From the NCBI GenBank assembly GCA_021464525.1, contig JADRCO010000342.1, positions 1-37,021 on the forward strand: DNA of 37,021 bases, in the 5' to 3' direction. The notes under the pieces were generated by a model that saw only the letters and a list, made by a program, of their open reading frames with translations, searched no databases and was not told the origin of the DNA. Shown here piece after piece: positions 10,616 through 22,129 of this stretch (the first letter of the stretch is position 1; each line of letters starts with the position of its first letter). The position numbers and the translations under genes are program-made. The DNA comes from Rhizophagus sp. LPA8_4_AMF. Its lineage: Eukaryota; Glomeromycota; Glomeromycetes; Glomerales; Glomeraceae.

Positions 10616-11914
10616 TGAGATCTAAGTTTTCAGAAAAAAGTTTAAAACTGATTGCAAGAATAACAATATTCTTATGTTTATTCCACGAGTTTGATCAAGA
10701 GAGATAACAAGCTTGGCAATATTGCAATTTTCTGCTCACGAGAAATCATCATTCAGATGATTATTGTTTTTATAATACATTGACTTTCTCTAGATTCGCT
10801 CCTTCCGAATCATTGCATCAACTTTATAAATTATTATACCCTAAAAATATGCGATTCATTTTTTTTGTTAAGGTTTGATCCAAACACCGCATAAAGACAT
10901 GGGCAGACTTTAATAACGAAGATAACTATTTGAATACCTAAAATTTTGTGATATTGCATCCTCAGTTTTTATTAGTCGACTACGAGAATACTACACGACA
11001 GTTACACGACATACTGTCAAGGTTTCATGTGATTTACGTAACTTCGTGATGACACTCAGACAAATATGCTAAATATGCATAGTTCGAAGGCTGTATGACG
11101 TCACAGATAAACAAATCCAGATTTTGATCAGGACTTCACCAAACTTTCACTGCGGAACTAAGAATAATTTAGTGTGGCGCAATCAAATAACTTGTCTTTC
11201 CCAGCATTACTTATTGAAACTAATTAGGTAATACCATCATAACTATTATCTATCTTGGTGAAGCAGGAGGCTTGAAAATTGTAGACATATTTTTTAGAAA
11301 GAAATTGGACGTCAAATTTTGATGAACTCAAGTTCAGCTGGGATGAAGATGATGAAGAAGTGAAATAACTATAGTGATAAATTATTATTATTAATCTTTG
11401 TTTTATACATCTTGTGCTTGAATTTATTAATAAATTATTTTTTTTTTATTTTTATTTTTCCTTCCTTTACCTTTCCTTATTATTTTTTGGCATGGTTTAA
11501 TAGTTGTTTAAATAATCGTTTATTAGGTGAAATATTAAGAAAGTTAAGAGAAAAATTAGATCTAATAGTATAAAGATAATTAAAATATTTTTTTTTTTTT
11601 CTTTCTCTCTCTCTTTTGAATTTTGACAAAATTTTCCCTTTCCTCTCGTTTCATAAATTTACTTAATTTTTGACCTCATCTTTCTCATATCTTACAATTT
11701 TCTTAAGAAAGATTCATTTGAAATCAGCTTACGATTATATATGATAATTTTTATTTTATCATCTTCCATCACATCAACGTACTAATCATATTCATACTTA
11801 ACAGAATTCTTAAGACACATTTAAAGATTCCTATTTCTTCATATTCATTGGATAGAGAGAAGAAGAATTAATACAAATTCAAAAAATCAGAAATGAATAA
11901 ATTGAATTATAAAT
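10616..11914. other. Intergenic spacer with one short coding-like exon
   Basis: Mostly AT-rich. At 11285-11368 a plus-strand frame preceded by TTGTAG reads YFLERNWTSNFDELKFSW then DEDDEEVK and a TAA, which looks like the acidic C-terminal exon of a lost or unassigned protein. I found no credible upstream exons. From 11400 to 11700 there are T- and CT-rich tracts. Confidence 0.35.
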
Positions 11915-13558
11915 TTACCAGAGAATTGTTAAATTTTCATCCCATACGACATCAATCTTATTACAAAAATTCATATAATTAGGATAATAACTTAATTCCA
12001 TTATCTTTTTTCCTCTTTCTTTCGACCATCCTTTAATACAATTCATGTATTCATAAATATCATTATCAATAGAAATAATGATATAAAAATATTTCAAATT
12101 CACTGAACAATTTTCCAAAAAAATTCTACAATAATAAACGCAATTAATCAAAAGTTCAAGTTGTACGGTATCAATTCTTTCAGGTAAAGATTTTGCCAAA
12201 TCTATAATAATTTCGGTACTAATATCAACCGTATGCATATCTAGATAAATATTTAAGTGAAGTTCTCTAAGATTTGAATTATTTTCAAGAATTATGAATA
12301 AAGTTGTTATATCATTATTTGCTGTTAATTGTGTAGAAAAATTAATTAGATTCCTACAATTTTCACCGATCGCTTCTAAAAGATCATAATTTTTTAAAAA
12401 CTTATTTCGTAAATAAAGTTTTTTTAAATTTGATGAAATTATTTTGTTTCTTAAAATTCCTTGAATTGGATTAATTTGTCTCATAAAATCCACTCCATCA
12501 CAATTAGATATTAATTCCAACGAATATAATTTTGGTAATTCAGCTTTAGCGATCCATTCAAAATTTTTGTGTGAAATATTTGAATCTTCTAAACGTAAAA
12601 TTTCCAAACTTTTACATTTACCGAGAAATTCGAATGTTTCGTCTGTCATCATTTCTATTCCACTTATCTCAAATCTTTTAAGGGAATGAGCTATAGATTC
12701 CAATGATGAAAATATTTCAAAAATATTTTTTTCATAAAACCACATCCCAGAATTATTTTTAACGCCAATAATTTGTAAAATTTCAAGATTTTTTTGATAT
12801 TTGATTAATGATACAAGTGGTATATAAATAGAACGAAAATCTCCTTCAATACGAACGGTTTTTAATTTTTTACATATTTTTGTTAAAGAATCTAATGAAG
12901 GATGATTATTATTTAGTTGTCCACATTCCAAATATTCTAAATTTTCGAAAAAATCTTTTGATTCATCAAAATTTAAAAATACTGTAAAAATATCTAAATA
13001 TCTATCAAACATTAATCCATGTTGATACTCATTTTCATTCTCCATCCTATCAATAATTAAATTTTCAAAATATGCATATTTATTATCTATTTTAAACCAT
13101 CGAATACTTGCTTTCCTTTTTGCCATATAAACTAATATTAATAAATTAATTACCCATATTTGACCAAATTCTGACCATTCTGAAAATTTTATATTACGAA
13201 ATAATAAAGATAATGATTCATCTTTTTCCATTAATACTATAAAAGATTTAAACAAATTATTATTTATCTTTGAAAATTCGGAAATAATCTTAAAAAGGTT
13301 ATCAAGATTTAAATGTGTAATCAAACAAGGATAATCAAATAATGTATTCTCTCCTTTTTTTAAGAAATTAAGTAAAATAGGAATTATTTTAATTTGATTT
13401 TTTAAGTTGATATCGTTTCTAAATGGATTTTTCCATAAATATATGATACCATTTTCACACCATGTATGATCTACTTGGATAATAGAATATAAAGTGTTAA
13501 TATCTTCAATATCACGAAAAATTTGTTGTAAACATTCGTTTGGTAAGTTGGAAATCAT
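11915..13558 (-). CDS. F-box protein with leucine-rich-repeat-like C-terminus
   Basis: This is an intronless 547-residue frame. The F-box is at about residues 3-47, with ISNLPNECLQQIFRDI, a diverged QVDHTWC in place of LVNRxWC, and YLWKNPF. Behind it come many leucine/isoleucine-rich segments, including LEYLECGQL, LKTVRIEG, LEILQIIG, LEILRLEDSNIS, LKKLYLRNKFL and LRELHLNIYLD, which fit degenerate leucine-rich repeats. The expected role is substrate recognition for an SCF-type ubiquitin ligase. It is only distantly similar to the F-box gene at 4971-6470, so the pair is not a recent tandem duplicate. A TATA-like element lies about 60 nt upstream on its strand. The substrate cannot be inferred. 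Confidence 0.9.
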   Translation of the reverse strand: MISNLPNECLQQIFRDIEDINTLYSIIQVDHTWCENGIIYLWKNPFRNDINLKNQIKIIPILLNFLKKGENTLFDYPCLITHLNLDNLFKIISEFSKINNNLFKSFIVLMEKDESLSLLFRNIKFSEWSEFGQIWVINLLILVYMAKRKASIRWFKIDNKYAYFENLIIDRMENENEYQHGLMFDRYLDIFTVFLNFDESKDFFENLEYLECGQLNNNHPSLDSLTKICKKLKTVRIEGDFRSIYIPLVSLIKYQKNLEILQIIGVKNNSGMWFYEKNIFEIFSSLESIAHSLKRFEISGIEMMTDETFEFLGKCKSLEILRLEDSNISHKNFEWIAKAELPKLYSLELISNCDGVDFMRQINPIQGILRNKIISSNLKKLYLRNKFLKNYDLLEAIGENCRNLINFSTQLTANNDITTLFIILENNSNLRELHLNIYLDMHTVDISTEIIIDLAKSLPERIDTVQLELLINCVYYCRIFLENCSVNLKYFYIIISIDNDIYEYMNCIKGWSKERGKKIMELSYYPNYMNFCNKIDVVWDENLTILW

Positions 13559-13617
13559 TATTTTAAGTAAAAGAAAAAGGTAAAAGAGAGAAATAAACAG
13601 TAGAGCGGAAATGAAAT

Positions 13618-13625
13618 TTTTTATA
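13618..13625 (-). promoter_or_regulatory. TATA-like element of the minus-strand F-box gene
   Basis: On the minus strand this reads TATAAAAA, about 60-67 nt before the ATG at 13558. The sequence and spacing fit a TATA box. Confidence 0.5.
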
Positions 13626-14586
13626 GATCTATTTACTGTGTAAAGTAGTACAGCATGAGATAGTGTTACATTATAATTTCGTAAAATTTCGGCTAAATTA
13701 AATTAATGCTAGCCGAATTAATTTGGTTGACCAGAATTATGTATTATTATTTCATAAGCACTAAAGATCTCCAATATTTTTTAGTATCATTAGAGAACGT
13801 TCTTGTCCTTTTACCTAATTCTTTCATCTTAATATTACATTCAAATCCGAACGCGACTTTGTGATCAATTCATGGACGGTATAACTTTTTCGTAACTACA
13901 AAAAAAACTGTTACCTGACGTTGATCGATGTTAATTATACAAATTTTCTTATGCAGACGGTGTAATAGAAATAAAGAATTCATGAAGTTAATAAGATGTT
14001 CGATACAAAAATATTATGTTAAAATGCGTTTTCATTATGTCAATGATAATACTATAAAAATCGTTATATATATTTGTTGAAAAGTGTGAGAATGTTTAAC
14101 ATCTTTAACATCAATGATATCCGTAACCGTTATATAAGCATTCACGGCTGCTGGGCATTTGAAATTCATTCGTCTTTTTTTTTTGAATCGATTGAAAGTA
14201 ATTGCATTAATACCTTTTCATCAACCCATATTCAACTCGTTTCATTTAATACGTAAAATATAGACAATTTTATTCATACGATCCGATAATACCAAACGAT
14301 TTTCAAATTTTTGATATATTTTAAATTAATAACTAGTAAAAAATAATAATAAAATTCGGATACAAATTATATTGGTTATTATCGTATGAAAGGGAATTTT
14401 CGAAAATTACAAAAGCTTTAGCTCTTATACCATTCTGTATACTTCTTATCAATTGGACACTGTTCTAGAAAATATTTTTAATTCAAAAATATAATTTAAC
14501 TAATCTCTAAGGAGTAAAAATTCCCCTGTCAGGGCTTTTGACCTGGTCAAGTGAGCATTTAATTATGCCAAATTTGAAATATTTCT
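13626..14586. other. Divergent intergenic spacer, no gene seen
   Basis: It lies between the minus-strand F-box gene and the plus-strand BTB-TLDc gene, so it must carry upstream sequence for both. The frame at 14074-14256 has no motif and was not accepted. Confidence 0.5.
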
Positions 14587-14600
14587 TGTCCAATTGGACA
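14587..14600. promoter_or_regulatory. Perfect 14-bp palindrome TGTCCAATTGGACA
   Basis: This self-complementary site is about 350 bp upstream of the BTB-TLDc ATG. A ten-base part of it, CAATTGGACA, recurs at about 14450-14459. Such a palindrome could bind a dimeric transcription factor. That is inference. Confidence 0.35.
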
Positions 14601-14677
14601 TCATTTTTTTGCTTTGCATTTAATTGGTTGACTATAAAAGATTAATAATATTTTTTTGAATTACATAAATAAGTGCA

Positions 14678-14700
14678 TGTGATTAATGTAATTAATCACA
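14678..14700. promoter_or_regulatory. Inverted repeat TGTGATTAAT-GTA-ATTAATCACA
   Basis: Two perfect 10-bp arms are separated by 3 bp, about 250 bp upstream of the BTB-TLDc ATG. The TAAT cores resemble homeodomain half-sites. This is a candidate operator-like site for a dimeric regulator, inferred from symmetry only. Confidence 0.4.
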
Positions 14701-14880
14701 CGTTTGTGTGAATTATAGTAATTCTCCCATTTGCAGAAACAATAACGTCTACACATGTGCAAGAGGATTGAATTTTATTATTCAATTACGCCATAACCCT
14801 TAATTGGTAATATTATTCTTAAAAATCGAAGTTTCAAAGTTCGTTACGTGAATTGATCGTGTGACCCGTATTTTTTTTTT

Positions 14881-14889
14881 TATATTTAA
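14881..14889 (+). promoter_or_regulatory. TATA-like element of the BTB-TLDc gene
   Basis: TATATTTAA follows a T-run about 63-71 nt upstream of the ATG at 14952. This is the same arrangement as at other genes here. Confidence 0.45.
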
Positions 14890-14951
14890 GGAGTTGATGC
14901 TTTTTGAAAACTATTTACATTTATTTATCGCTTACTATTATATGATTAGAC

Positions 14952-16440
14952 ATGTCATCTCATTATTGGTCAGAAGTTATCCAAGATCTTGAAAATTCTT
15001 TACAAAATGAAGATCGTTGCGATGTAATCATTAAAGCTGGGGAAGATCCTGATGTCAAGGAACTTCGAGCAAATTCGTTTGTGCTTTGTACTAGATGTTC
15101 ATACTTTAAGAGAGCATTATCTAACGAGTGGGAGGAGATTGATGATGATGGTAATTATATTTTCAAAAAACCAAATATCTCTTTTGAAGTGTTCCAATTA
15201 ATTCTCAGGTAAATAAATATTTTTAATTAATTTATTATTTATTGCTCGATAAGATCTCAATATGTCTTTCATTTATTGTACTTTTAAAAAATCTTTCAGA
15301 TATTTATATACAGGTATTATAGATTATAATCAATATAACAAGGATGTGATTTTGCAATGTTTAGTCGCGTCTGATGAATTAGGTTTGGATAAGTTGATTG
15401 AACATATCCAAGAATATTTGGTTAAAAATGAAGAATATTTGCATAAAGATCCAGTTGGCACACTTCAAATCATTTATCAACATGAACCATTCTCTAGTCT
15501 AAAAGATTATTGCTTAGAAATCATTAGCGATGAACCAAAGATTCTCTTTTCGTCTCAAAAATTTTCATCATTGGAAAAACCAATTATTACTATGGTACTT
15601 CAAAGAGATGACCTTAATATGGAAGAAATTGATATATGGGAATCTATTCTTAGATGGCTCTTTGTTCATTATTTAAAGGTCGGTAAAGACGATTCAACAT
15701 GGTCATCAAAAGATTTAACAAGTGTTAAACAGACTATAAAAGAATATATTCCATTGATTAGATTTTATGATATTTCTAAGGAAGATTTCTACTTAAGAGT
15801 GTACCCATATAAAGATCTTTTGCCTCAAGATTTACTCAATGATATCCTTCGATATCATATGGTTCCAAATTCCACTCCAATGTTGAATTTCAAACCTTCT
15901 AGAAGTCGTAAAACTAACTCTGTTTTAATTAATCACGATACATTTAAGCTCTTTGCGAAATGGATCGATAATAAGAATAACGATTATACTCAACAAAATA
16001 TACCATATAAATTCAACTTACTTCTTCGTGGCACTAGGGATGGTTTTGATTCTGATATGTTTCATCAATTATGTGATGACAAAGGCGCTACGATTTCTAT
16101 TGCAAGAATTAAAGATTCCAAACAAATTGTTGGTGGTTATAATCCATTAAGTTGGAACTCGAATGGTTCATATATGACTACAAGCGAAAGCTTTTTATTT
16201 TATATTACAGATGTCGGAAATCTCAGTTCTGCTAAGATAGGACGTATTTTTAGGTATCATAATAATGCGATATATGATGATAGTGGTTATGGGCCAACTT
16301 TTGGTGGTGGGCATGATTTGAACTCACAAAATAAATCTTGGTATGCTAATAACGGAAATACTTACACCAACATTAACATCCCATCTAGTTTTACGATTGA
16401 TGAATACGAAGTATTTCAAGTTTCGAAGAAAAGCTTTTAA
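14952..16440 (+). CDS. BTB-BACK-TLDc domain protein, two exons
   Basis: Exon 1 is 14952-15208 and exon 2 is 15300-16440, joined across a 91-nt intron with donor GTAAAT and acceptor TTTCAG. Together they encode 465 residues. The junction falls inside the BTB domain (about residues 20-125) between FQLILR and YLYTG, a hallmark BTB position, which confirms the splice. A BACK-type helical region follows at about 128-243. A TLDc domain is at about 295-463, with LLRGTRDGFDSDMFH, the GGYNPLSW motif, SFLFYI and FGGGHDL. BTB-BACK proteins commonly act as adaptors for cullin-3 ubiquitin ligases. TLDc domains are linked to oxidative-stress protection and V-ATPase interaction in other eukaryotes. The combination is common in Rhizophagus-type genomes. 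The continuation of the open frame before the acceptor is intronic. Confidence 0.93.
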
Positions 16441-17270
16441 AGTTCTAAAAATTTTTATAAATTTTTTTTTTTTTTTTGTTAAATTGATTTATAAACAAAA
16501 TAAAAATTAAATTACTGGACACAAAATGCACCAAAACTGATTTAAAAAATCTTTTGATCTATTCACTATTTCTTATTTGCTACCGAGTACCGATTTTTAT
16601 GAGTAAAAGATTAATTTTTTTTTGTCCGTGGGAGATCTCTTGCTTGTGTACAAGTTATGTCAAATCAGGTGACTGATAATCCCTGCCCAAATGTCTGAAA
16701 TATGAAACAGGGGTTGAAGTCTACGAGGAGACCCAATTCAGAGAATAATTTTTTCTTTGCTAGCGGGGGATTTTTTGTTCTATTTTAATTTTACGGTATT
16801 TGGATCCCTTTGAACCTGAAACAATCTAGCTTATATAACTAAAAAATTGTCGGTTTTGCTAACATTAATTTCATGGTTCAATCTTTTACAATTGGTTCTT
16901 ACGTGTAAAAGAGTACTATTTAGAACGCGAATTCTTTTAAATAGAACATGAAAATTGTACCACAGAACACTCACAGAACTAGATTATGCATTGCAGTGCA
17001 GTACATATATCTATCTAGCGTGTAACTTACCGAAAATCTATCCTTCTGTTCGATCACAAATCACAAGCTCCGCAGAATTGTATAAATTGCTGAAAAATTC
17101 CGAGAATCGGAATTTAAATTTTCATTTCCGTTAAATTAAATAATTATTTATAATCCACAAAAAAAAAAAAAAAAAAAAAATTTTTTCCCATTCATAATAC
17201 GCAGTTTTTACCTCGTCTAAAATTTTCTTTCTTTCTTTTTTTTTTTGATAAAAATTATTATTATAGCAAG
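16441..17270. other. Intergenic spacer, no gene seen
   Basis: It contains poly-T and poly-A tracts (about 16460-16480 and 17160-17180) and a slightly GC-richer patch at 16620-16780. That patch has a CCCTG...CAGGGG inverted pair but no coding potential. Confidence 0.5.
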
Positions 17271-18680
17271 ATGTCACAAGATGATTTCGGCTGTACATTA
17301 TCAAATCCTATCAAAACCTTAGTTGAAAATTTACTCATAAATGAACGAAATGTAAATGATTATATGAGAATATTTTTATTTCATAATAATTTTATTTATT
17401 CAATTATTTTTATTTTTGAATAACGATATTTAGAATGAAAGAACGATATTGAAAAATTTGAATACTGTAAGTAAAATATAACATTAATTAAGAATAATTT
17501 TTTTTAAAAAATTATAATTTGATGAGAACTAAAATTAATTTTTTTTCCCATTAGAGTAATCAATTTCGTAAGTTAGACGATACTAGCGAAGAGTTAGAAG
17601 AGGTTTTGTGTCCCTTTTTTTTTGGATATTAGAAAACACGTGATTGAAAACAGGTGCAAAATGTTTAAATTTACTTTATCTGCAATATAAGATGAAGGAA
17701 GAATTCTTTGACGTAAAAGGTGCTGATATTATTAATATGAACAAAAACATCAAACACTTATTATCTAAAGGTAAATATTTATGTGTAATATTTGGTTGTT
17801 TTATTTATCATATTAAAAGAATATTTTTCTTAGTCCTAATCTTTTTATATATTACTTAAAGCTAATAAATCAAGAAAAACGAAACTAATAGTTAATCAAC
17901 AAAGTGATGCGAGTTATTCTGTATGGGTTCTATAAGAGCTGCAATATTTGTTTACTGTAACGTTCGAACGTTAATTTGATGTTCTGACTTTAATTCTTTT
18001 TTTTTTTGGTAGGTTACATTTGCTCCGGTCGTTGGAAAGTTCAAGAAATTTAAATTAAAATGCTCATTTCATATTGATGTGTACTTTCCAAAGAATAATC
18101 TACAATTCAAATATTATCATAAGAGAAGTATAAGATATCTAATCGATACTCAAGATTCTAAAAAATTCAACACAGGTAAATTATATATATTATATAAAGA
18201 AAAAACTAAGATTTCGCTAAATATTACTTATCATCAATTTAGAACAACATAACCAATTTTCTTTGATGGCTATTAAAGCCTATGCTGATTGGTTAAAATC
18301 TAATTTTGAATCTGGTAAAAAACATGATTAATTTTTGTTTGATTTTATTATTTAATTATTCATTTTTTTTTTTTTTTCAGGAGGATTCGGAATGAAGTTA
18401 AGAAACGTAAAATTTACACAAAGTAATTCTATTAATTTTTAATTGATAATTGATAAATCTATTAAATTCATAATAATAGTTATTATTATATTTTGTAGTT
18501 GAACGAATGAAGGATAAAACCAAAAAACAAAAGAAAAAAGGAAAAAAGAAAGAGAAAAGAAGGAATAAAGCGAAAAGGACAGAAGAAATGAATAAAAAGG
18601 ATGAAGATAAAAAAGATACAATTAAAGGTGAAAATAAAGAGATAGAGAGGCCAATATATATCGTGAAATCTAAATTGTAA
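17271..18680 (+). CDS. Unrecognised nine-exon gene with lysine-rich C-terminus
   Basis: Nine exons joined by GT-AG introns give one 253-residue frame: 17271-17351, 17434-17466, 17555-17567, 17654-17770, 17862-17920, 18013-18175, 18243-18314, 18381-18422 and 18499-18680. All phases agree up to the TAA. The 13-nt third exon rests on a perfect GTAAGT donor and is the least certain piece. The protein begins MSQDDFGCTLSNPIKTL. Its middle (exons 5-8) has mixed composition, for example TFAPVVGKFKKFKLKCSFH, HKRSIRYLIDTQDSKKF and LMAIKAYADWLKSNFES. It ends in a strongly basic tail rich in KK and KE, then RPIYIVKSKL. The tail suggests nuclear or nucleic-acid association. No signal peptide or membrane segment was seen. 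I recognise no family. Regular splicing and a phase-consistent frame argue for a real gene. Confidence 0.7.
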
Positions 18681-20656
18681 TTTAAAAAATATATCACGAT
18701 GTAAGCTTTTAATTTATATACTATCGTAGCAATAAAATATTAAATAACTTATAAACGCTTAAATTTGTTGTTTACAATAATTTTTAATAATAATCATTAA
18801 AAGATTATTCAATTAGTAGTAATAATTTAATACACAAACTGAATATTATAATATCGCGCCTTTGCATTGTGAATACAACCAAAGTTTGCAATACCAGAAG
18901 AACGTTTCGCTTAAATCCAAATTCAAATTAGAAACCATACCCAATTGGAGAATATATTTAGCTAGTTCGGAAAACAGGGCTAAAGAATTATAAATTACTT
19001 CGTCCAATTTATAAGTCAGAAACCAAGAAATAATTAATCCCGAATAGAAAGAAATATCAGATTTGAAGAAGTAATTACATAGGAATTTCCTATTCCCATG
19101 TTTAAATTCATATCATTTTATGAGATTGTAATTTTGTCAAAATCAATTCCACAATATAAATAACTTTCTTTTATGAAAGTAAAATAATATTGGAATAAAA
19201 ATAATTTAATATTAAAAGATTAATTTTTTTTAAGAAATATATATGCACTTAAATACCTAATAAATTTCAAATACTTCAGACAAACCCATTTGAATTTTAA
19301 AAAAAATATATCTTTTTATATCGACGATTTAATGTATCTTTAATATGAATGAACGAACATGAAATTCTTTTATGTTGGATTTTCACTAGCAAATTTTCAT
19401 ATCATATTACTATCATATCCTTCACCGATTTCATACAAATTTTTTAATTATTAATTATTTCCTCCTCAAACGTTGTAATAATGATGTAATCTTTATCCTC
19501 AATGTTTCCTGAAATTTTTTTATATCAATTTTTTGAAGCAAGAAGGATTAGTATGAACGTTGTGTGACATAACCAGATGCAAGATATATAAATTATGAGG
19601 CCCATGACATTCAAATTTCAAAGTATAATATAATACAATATTATTAATTATCAATAAAACATTAAATAGCAGTGATGATGAACCTTAGATTCTTTCGGTT
19701 TATCATAACATTTTGAAACGTTCAAAAATTTGATCTCTAGATGATGATCATTTTGGTCTAGAATAGAATGAACAGAAATGCGATCAACTATTCAATTAAT
19801 CCGAAATAGAGTCTATATTGAATTAAATTTTCCGCTCAATTAACCGACAATCAAATTACCTTAATCGAAGGTGCATCTTACTGGCAATCAAATTATCGAC
19901 AATCATCCACTTTTCTATCAATCAATGCAAAACCAACGGTATAAAATTATTGATAAAGAAACTAATTTCAGGAATTAAACAATTAGTATAAATATCTTCT
20001 TAATATTGCGCAAGAATTAAACTTAATTTTATAAACTTAATTGAAAAGGTTCAATCTGTAATCGTTAACACGTTTTAAGTAATAAAAGAAATGATTGGTT
20101 GTTAAGTGAATCAAACCATATATTCGTCGATGATGTACAATTAAACATTCACGTGAAGATTATTACGCGAGCGTACTATTTGTAAAACATAATAAAAAAC
20201 ACGATATGTTGTTGTAAATATAACTTCAAAAATTTCAAAATTCTTAACAATATGTTATTTGAGTGATCTATATTTCCTTATCTACAATTGAATCTTTATG
20301 CAAGTATAAAAATAATGTATTAGTGGATGATGATCTATATTTTCTGCCGAAGCTGCTGATATAAAGCTTACTTTCGTTACCTGTAATGATTTCGACAATG
20401 ACTATTTTCAATATCTGGTTTGTTTTCATGCTAAATAAAAGAAAGCATAATAGCCCTAAAACCATTTCGAAACATTAATGGCGATTATAATTCGAAAAAA
20501 GATTTTTGTGGATCAGTTGTTTTCGTCTTATGCTTATATCTTACCATTGCTATTAATGTATTATGCAGTAAAAATAATCCTTTCTTTATTGCATAATCTT
20601 TTTTATTTGTAACTATCAAAATTTAATTTCTGCGTGACTGGATGTATTCTATAATG
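18681..20656. other. Intergenic spacer, no gene supported
   Basis: AT-rich. Around 18860-19080 the base composition is more balanced and short openings occur, but nothing assignable. The minus-strand frame at 20268-20465 has no motif. Confidence 0.45.
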
Positions 20657-21279
20657 GTATCCGGACTTTTCGCCGATCATGTCCATTTCACCGAAACCCA
20701 TTTCACCGAAGCCATTTCACTGAAGGAATGTTTCACCGAAAGGACGTTTCGCCGAAACCCATTTCACCGAATTCATCTCGCCAAAGGGAAGTTTTGTCGA
20801 AGGGATATTTCGCCGAATGGGCGTTTCATCGAAGACATCCCGCCGAATCTTTTTCCCCGAATCGTCCATTTCATCGAAGGGCACCTCGCCGAAAATGTTA
20901 GCGATTAACATATTTCCTTAATCATTAACAATTCGAATAAAAATTATTTCGGAAATTGATGAGTACGCTGAATTTGTTATCTTTTTTTGTACTTACTGTA
21001 AGACCGAATAAAATTAATTAAAAGACTTAACCAAACGTGACTTACAGTGTGTAAATAATCCGTTTGTCTTCTGAAAAAAGAAAAGGAAAATTAAGAAATT
21101 CCATATCTTTGACGGAATGTCCCTTCGCCGAAATAGTTTCAGCGAAATGTTCTTCGACAAATGTCCATTCGGGGATATAGTATTTCAGCGAAATGGCACT
21201 TCGGTGAAACATTCTTCGGCGAAATTGCTTCGGCGAAATGGGTTTCGGTAAAATGGACTTCGGCGAAATGTCCGGATAC
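20657..21279. mobile_element. Foldback/MITE-like element built of CGAA-core units
   Basis: The element begins GTATCCGGAC (20657-20666) and ends with its reverse complement GTCCGGATAC (21270-21279). The left arm (to about 20905) is a run of degenerate units of roughly 14-20 bp around TTTCRCCGAA. The right arm (from about 21115) carries the same units in opposite orientation (TTCGGCGAAATG). The two arms enclose about 200 bp of ordinary AT-rich sequence. It has no coding capacity: the frames read through it on both strands are translations of the repeat. A target duplication is not clear. It looks like a non-autonomous foldback DNA transposon. Confidence 0.75.
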
Positions 21280-21469
21280 TATAAATTTCGATATAGCGAT
21301 TTTTTCAATGAACTGGAGGGTTCGTTATGTCGAGTTCTGACTGTAAAGTGTATTAGAACTAAAGCTTTATTGTTGATACTATTTCATTTTGAAAGTTATT
21401 CGTAAGTGAAATGTAATTAAAAATATATATATATATTAAGGAGTGTATAGAATTCGTTACGTTATCAAA

Positions 21470-22103
21470 ATGAGTAAAACGCGTGGACAATGTGGTACGT
21501 AAATTATATCTTTTACTATAACTTTTTTCTATGTAAATTAGACTATTTCTTTTAAGTAATTGATAACTTCTTTGAAATCGAGTCTTGTAAATACGAAACA
21601 GAGATCAATTATCTCAGATTTTCATAATCTTCTAAACAAATGTTTCCATAATAAATTTATCTATTCTGAAATAAAAAGGATTAATTAATGATTAGTTATT
21701 GACAGTAAATACGAATATCAAGTTTATTACGTTTATTACGTTGAAACAAGAACCATACACGTCTCTAAAATGTCCTAATTTCTTATCTTCAGTTCCGTCA
21801 ACTTCGTTCCACTTAGCTAAAAATATAGAAAAGAATATTAATGATAAGCTGAAATTTTCTTGGTTAGCATTCTCGTTATTAAAACAGGTAAACTTATGAT
21901 TTTATTTCGTTCTTCCTTTATTTTGCGCTTTACCATAATTTTTAGTTTTTAACGAAGTAAGAATTGCTGGTAATTTACAGTTATATGATATATCTGCACT
22001 TTCCGGAATCGACTTCACCGGGCGTGAAGATACTAAAAACCATAACAAAATCACTTTTCCATATAGTGCAGTTTCCAAAAAAAAAACTAAGGCAAATTGA
22101 GTA
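21470..22103 (+). CDS. Small three-exon gene of unknown function (copy 1 of a tandem pair)
   Basis: Exons 21470-21494, 21706-21887 and 21981-22103 join through GT-AG introns (donors GTACGT and GTAAAC, acceptors GACAG and TACAG) into a 109-residue frame with consistent phase, ending at TAG. The protein starts MSKTRGQC, contains LKQEPYTSLKCPNFLSS, KLKFSWLAFSLLKQ and LYDISALSGIDF, and ends KKKLRQIE. There is no signal peptide, and I know no family for it. A decayed copy follows at about 22130-22912, and alignment of the two supports the exon layout. Both copies end with the same AAATTGAGTAGTATCA. Expression is unproven. It could be part of a low-copy repeat rather than a gene. Confidence 0.5.
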
Positions 22104-22129
22104 GTATCACGCTATATTAAAAAAAAGTT

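Noticed and set aside
14074..14256. 60-codon plus-strand frame
   Set aside because: No recognisable motif or homologous pattern; starts at a non-ATG codon.
15953..16150. Second frame inside the BTB-TLDc gene
   Set aside because: Shadow of the TLDc-coding frame.
18398..18697. Minus-strand frames rich in F, S and L
   Set aside because: They are the antisense of the lysine-rich last exon of the nine-exon gene.
20657..20905. CRISPR-like array of short repeats
   Set aside because: The units are degenerate, unevenly spaced, lack unique spacers and are mirrored in the other arm; the genome is eukaryotic.
20642..20911. Overlapping open frames on both strands
   Set aside because: They are translations of the CGAA-core repeat arm of the foldback element; the protein sequence is repeat-driven (FGEM/HFTE-type units).
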